Shown: piece by piece, positions 4,214-6,363 of the stretch
How the letters are laid out: every line of letters begins with the position of its first letter
How positions within the stretch are numbered: position 1 is the stretch's first letter
Origin: Deltaproteobacteria bacterium
GTDB lineage: Bacteria > Desulfobacterota > Desulfobacteria > Desulfobacterales > JAABPS01
Direction of reading: 5' to 3'
DNA: 6,363 nucleotides
Assembly (NCBI GenBank): GCA_019309685.1
Contig: JAFDFT010000142.1
Coordinates: forward strand, 1-6,363
Made by a program: the position numbers and the translations under genes
Notes under the pieces: model-generated
The model's input: the letters and a program-made list of their open reading frames with translations, nothing else
Told to the model about the DNA's origin: nothing
The model's database searches: none

Positions 4214-5320
4214 ATGTTCGGAACTATTCTTATCTCCATCATTACACTGGCACATATTTACATTATCTGTCGAATCGCGTCCGTACCTTTTGTGACGCGA
4301 TATATACCACGGAAAATCCTCATCATTATCGGTATGCTTTTATGGATTATCTTTTTTGCAGGCCGAATCTATGGCCATAACCATACAGGAATTGTTGCAG
4401 TCACCCTTGAATTTATTGGCATGAATTGGATGGCAATTGTATTTCTGATCTTTGTATGTATGCTGGCAATAGATATTGTTACTGTCTTTGGTTTTGTCAT
4501 GCCCCGGTTATCATCCAAATTACGAGGCACGGCGCTTATCACTGCTACAGTATTTTCTATTATCGCTCTCATTCAGGGTCTTCGCCCACCTGTCATACAA
4601 AACTATGATGTAAACCTTTCCGGCCTGCCTGATAATTTGAACGGAAAGGTAATTGTTGCCATGTCCGATATGCACATCGGCTCTATGATTGGTGAACGAT
4701 GGCTTGCAGAAAGAGTTACACAGGTGCAAGCAGAACAACCGGATATGGTTGTACTCCTTGGTGATATTTTTGAGGGACATGATATCCCTCCCGATAAACT
4801 TTTATCCATGCTTGGCCAAATACCGGCCCCTTTAGGGGTATGGGCCGTTCTGGGCAATCACGAGTTTCACAGGCACCGTTATGACCAACCGTTTTTCACC
4901 GAAGAAACGCATTTCAAACTACTGCGCAACCGCTGGGTTGAAATCACGCCTGGTTTTATTCTGGCTGGCGTGGACGATCTTACCACCATGCGAAGAGCTG
5001 GGAGTAAGGAGGATCTAATATCAAAAGCGCTTAATAGGAGACCGCCCGGCGCCACGATTCTTCTTTCTCATACACCCTGGCAAACAGATAATGCGGCAAA
5101 TGCAGGCGTTGGGTTGATGCTTTCCGGCCACACCCATGGCGGACAGATATGGCCTCTTGGCTATCTGGTTCGCCGGTTCTATCCGCTCCTGGGAGGACGG
5201 TATAAAGTAGACGATATGACGGTTATTGTCTGTCGCGGCACCGGTACATGGGGACCCCGAATGAGACTCTGGCGTCCTGGTGAAATCCTTCGGATAACTC
5301 TCTACGCAAAATCACAATAA
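4214..5320 (+). CDS. Membrane-anchored metallophosphoesterase (YaeI/YkuE-like)
   Basis: This 368-residue protein, from the ATG at 4214, has an N-terminal membrane domain and a C-terminal calcineurin-like phosphoesterase domain. Hydrophobic helices lie at about 4-22, 34-50, 71-95 and 105-122. The catalytic domain (about 143-368) has all five metal-site blocks in order: SDMHIG (D152, H154), LLGDIFEGH (D184), VLGNHEFH (N215, H216), LLSHTP (H286) and SGHTHGGQ (H306, H308). These ligands bind two metal ions and hydrolyse phosphate esters. The relatives YaeI and YkuE have been linked to lipid or envelope substrates. The substrate here is unknown. After an even number of helices the catalytic domain lies on the same side as the N-terminus, probably the cytoplasm; this is a weak inference. 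All key residues are intact. The gene sits 52 bp after the Cys-rich gene. A possible -10 (TATGAT, 4175-4180) lacks a good -35. An ISL3 element begins 22 bp after the stop, so any native terminator has been displaced. Confidence 0.92.
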   Translation: MFGTILISIITLAHIYIICRIASVPFVTRYIPRKILIIIGMLLWIIFFAGRIYGHNHTGIVAVTLEFIGMNWMAIVFLIFVCMLAIDIVTVFGFVMPRLSSKLRGTALITATVFSIIALIQGLRPPVIQNYDVNLSGLPDNLNGKVIVAMSDMHIGSMIGERWLAERVTQVQAEQPDMVVLLGDIFEGHDIPPDKLLSMLGQIPAPLGVWAVLGNHEFHRHRYDQPFFTEETHFKLLRNRWVEITPGFILAGVDDLTTMRRAGSKEDLISKALNRRPPGATILLSHTPWQTDNAANAGVGLMLSGHTHGGQIWPLGYLVRRFYPLLGGRYKVDDMTVIVCRGTGTWGPRMRLWRPGEILRITLYAKSQ

Positions 5321-5348
5321 GAACCGATTATATAAATTTTAGGTTCTT
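5319..5348. repeat. 7-bp inverted repeat joining the gene end and the IS end
   Basis: AAGAACC (5319-5325, overlapping the phosphoesterase stop codon) is the exact reverse complement of GGTTCTT (5342-5348), the tip of the insertion sequence. The loop is 16 nt. It could fold into a weak hairpin across the junction. There is no following T run, so it is not a standard terminator. Confidence 0.4.
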
Positions 5349-5355
5349 CTCCAAA

Positions 5356-6363
5356 TTAGTTGAAAGCCTGATAGATTTTCAAGGTAAAATATCTTAGATC
5401 ATGATAACCATAGGCTTTTCGTTTAATGACTTTAATTTTATTGTTCACCCCTTCCAGCTTGCCTGTATGGATGGGGTAATCACAATGGCTTATGATACCA
5501 TATCTGTGACGCTGAAGCATTTTGGCAAAAGAGTTTAAAGAACGATTATTTAGTGAACCGGCCAATTCGCACCATTGATCCAGCGCTTTATTGGCCCAGG
5601 TTTTGGACTTGTAAGTCCAGATATGTTTTAGCTGGTCTTTTAGAATCATTACGGTGTTAATCACCTCGTTGATCTCCAGCAGTTGCTTGAGTTGCTGGCG
5701 ATGCTTTTGTTTACGGATGTTGGATTTGTTTTTAAGCAATAGATATTTAGAACCTTTAAAAACATCTTTATTATCCTTAGAAGCTTTACGGTATTCGCTG
5801 TTACGAATTTTGTCGATCACCCGGTTAAAAGCGGCCACAACATGAAAGAGATCAAAGACAATGCACGCATTTGGGAGTTTTTTTTAACGGCTTTGATATA
5901 TGGATCCCACATGTCCATGGCTACTGCCTCAATAGAGTTTCGTTGTTGGGCCGACAGCTTATTGAAAAAACGTTTTAAGGTTTTGGCTTTACGATCTTTA
6001 GCTATATAAATAACACGACCGGTTTCGTAGTCCAGTACGACGGTTAAGTACTTATGGCCCTTTTTGATAGATATTTCATCGACGGCTATAATACGAAGTC
6101 CATCATAGTTGGGTTGACCATATTGGGCTTCGAGATACTGTTTATCGATCTCTTTTACTGTTTTCCAGTCCAGCTGCACATGACGGGCCACTTCGGTGAC
6201 CGTCATCATTTTACAAAGTTCGTGAATATATGCGGCCAGACGTTTTGTGACCCTTAAATAAGGATGAAATATGCCCAGTTCCTCGATACTGATGCGCTGG
6301 CAATTTGTACAAAACAACTTGCGATATTCACAGCGTAACCAGACCTGGGTGCTGGCTATGTTC
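5356..6363 (-). pseudogene. ISL3-family DDE transposase, frameshifted and cut by the window edge
   Basis: This is a cut-and-paste DNA transposase read in two frames. The upstream frame is open from the window edge to the stop at 5817. It carries a CTNC knuckle (the second half of the N-terminal zinc finger; the first half is off the edge), a helix-turn-helix (TVTEVARHVQLDWKTVKEID) and the first two catalytic acids, VDE (Asp at 6080-6078) and AMDMWDPY (Asp at 5915-5913). The downstream frame (to TAA at 5356) continues with LPNACIVFDLFHVVAAFNR and the third acid in KLEGVNNKIK (Glu at 5454-5452). About 335 residues are visible in total. The frames join only if one base is gained at the A8 run (5878-5885). 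The two halves otherwise align with the family without loss. It is either a recent single-base lesion or a frame rescued by slippage, so calling it a pseudogene is provisional. The GTG start of the downstream frame alone is not a sensible gene. Confidence 0.85.
5877..5885 (-). other. A8 run and A_AAA_AAC slippery heptamer at the transposase frame break
   Basis: On the minus strand GTT is followed by eight A and then C. In the upstream frame the codons are AAA AAA AAC, so the heptamer A_AAA_AAC (5883-5877) is in the phase needed for -1 ribosomal frameshifting. Slipping back one base gives AAA AAA AAA CTC CCA and enters the downstream frame exactly. RNA polymerase slippage adding one A would do the same. 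The downstream sequence shows only a weak possible stem (ATGC/GCAT). Confidence 0.6.

Larger units (their letters stand above)
5342..6363 (-). mobile_element. ISL3-family insertion sequence, one end visible
   Basis: The element starts at about 5342 with GGTTCTTCTCC. ISL3-family ends typically begin GGNTCTT, and this one sits 14 bp beyond the transposase stop. The element continues off the right edge, so its other end, full length and target duplication cannot be seen. ISL3 elements usually duplicate 8 bp of AT-rich target. Here the flanking 8 bp would be AAATTTTA (5334-5341), which should reappear beyond the far end. It lies just behind the phosphoesterase gene and breaks no gene in view. Confidence 0.8.

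Noticed and set aside
4369..4857. Several antisense and shifted frames within the phosphoesterase gene
   Set aside because: They are shadows of a frame that carries every catalytic motif of the family.
5356..5838. Downstream transposase half as an independent gene starting at GTG 5838
   Set aside because: It lacks the zinc finger, the helix-turn-helix and two of the three catalytic acids, and starts in the middle of a conserved FHVV motif. It is the C-terminal half of one transposase.
1..6363. CRISPR arrays, tRNA or rRNA genes, riboswitches
   Set aside because: I saw no regularly spaced repeats, cloverleaf-like sequences or conserved RNA motifs. The gaps are short and AT-rich.

Overview
The window looks like AT-rich bacterial chromosome. 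Secreted and lipoprotein signals, sigma70-like promoters and simple intrinsic terminators are all visible. The envelope-oriented gene content would fit a Gram-negative bacterium. A Desulfobacterota-like or similar environmental lineage is my impression from the protein style, not something the sequence proves.

Layout. 1-504 (minus) is the N-terminal part of a CPA-type cation:proton antiporter, running off the left edge. Its strong promoter at 568-596 overlaps a perfect 8-bp inverted repeat. 779-2131 (plus) is a two-gene operon: an ECF-type sigma factor and, 3 bp later, a three-helix membrane protein that is the natural candidate for its anti-sigma or sensor partner. It closes with a strong terminator. 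2342-2677 is a monocistronic gene between two terminators. It encodes a small secreted protein with two copies of a DxDxD-type, calcium-loop-like repeat. 2839-3018 is an easily missed 59-residue histidine-rich lipoprotein. 3068-3700 (minus) is a DUF3592-like membrane protein, convergent with the lipoprotein gene and with its own promoter. 3934-4161 (plus) is a 75-residue eight-cysteine protein. 4214-5320 (plus) is a membrane-anchored metallophosphoesterase of the YaeI/YkuE type. From 5342 to the right edge lies an ISL3-family insertion sequence. Its transposase (minus) is split by a one-base frame change at a run of eight A, and its N-terminus lies outside the window.

How the parts may work together. 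The sigma factor, its membrane partner and the small secreted or lipidated proteins downstream could form an envelope-sensing module. This rests on gene order and protein type only. I found no promoter motif shared by all these genes. The antiporter, DUF3592-like protein, Cys-rich protein and phosphoesterase look like independent housekeeping or accessory genes, and the IS has landed just behind the phosphoesterase stop codon.
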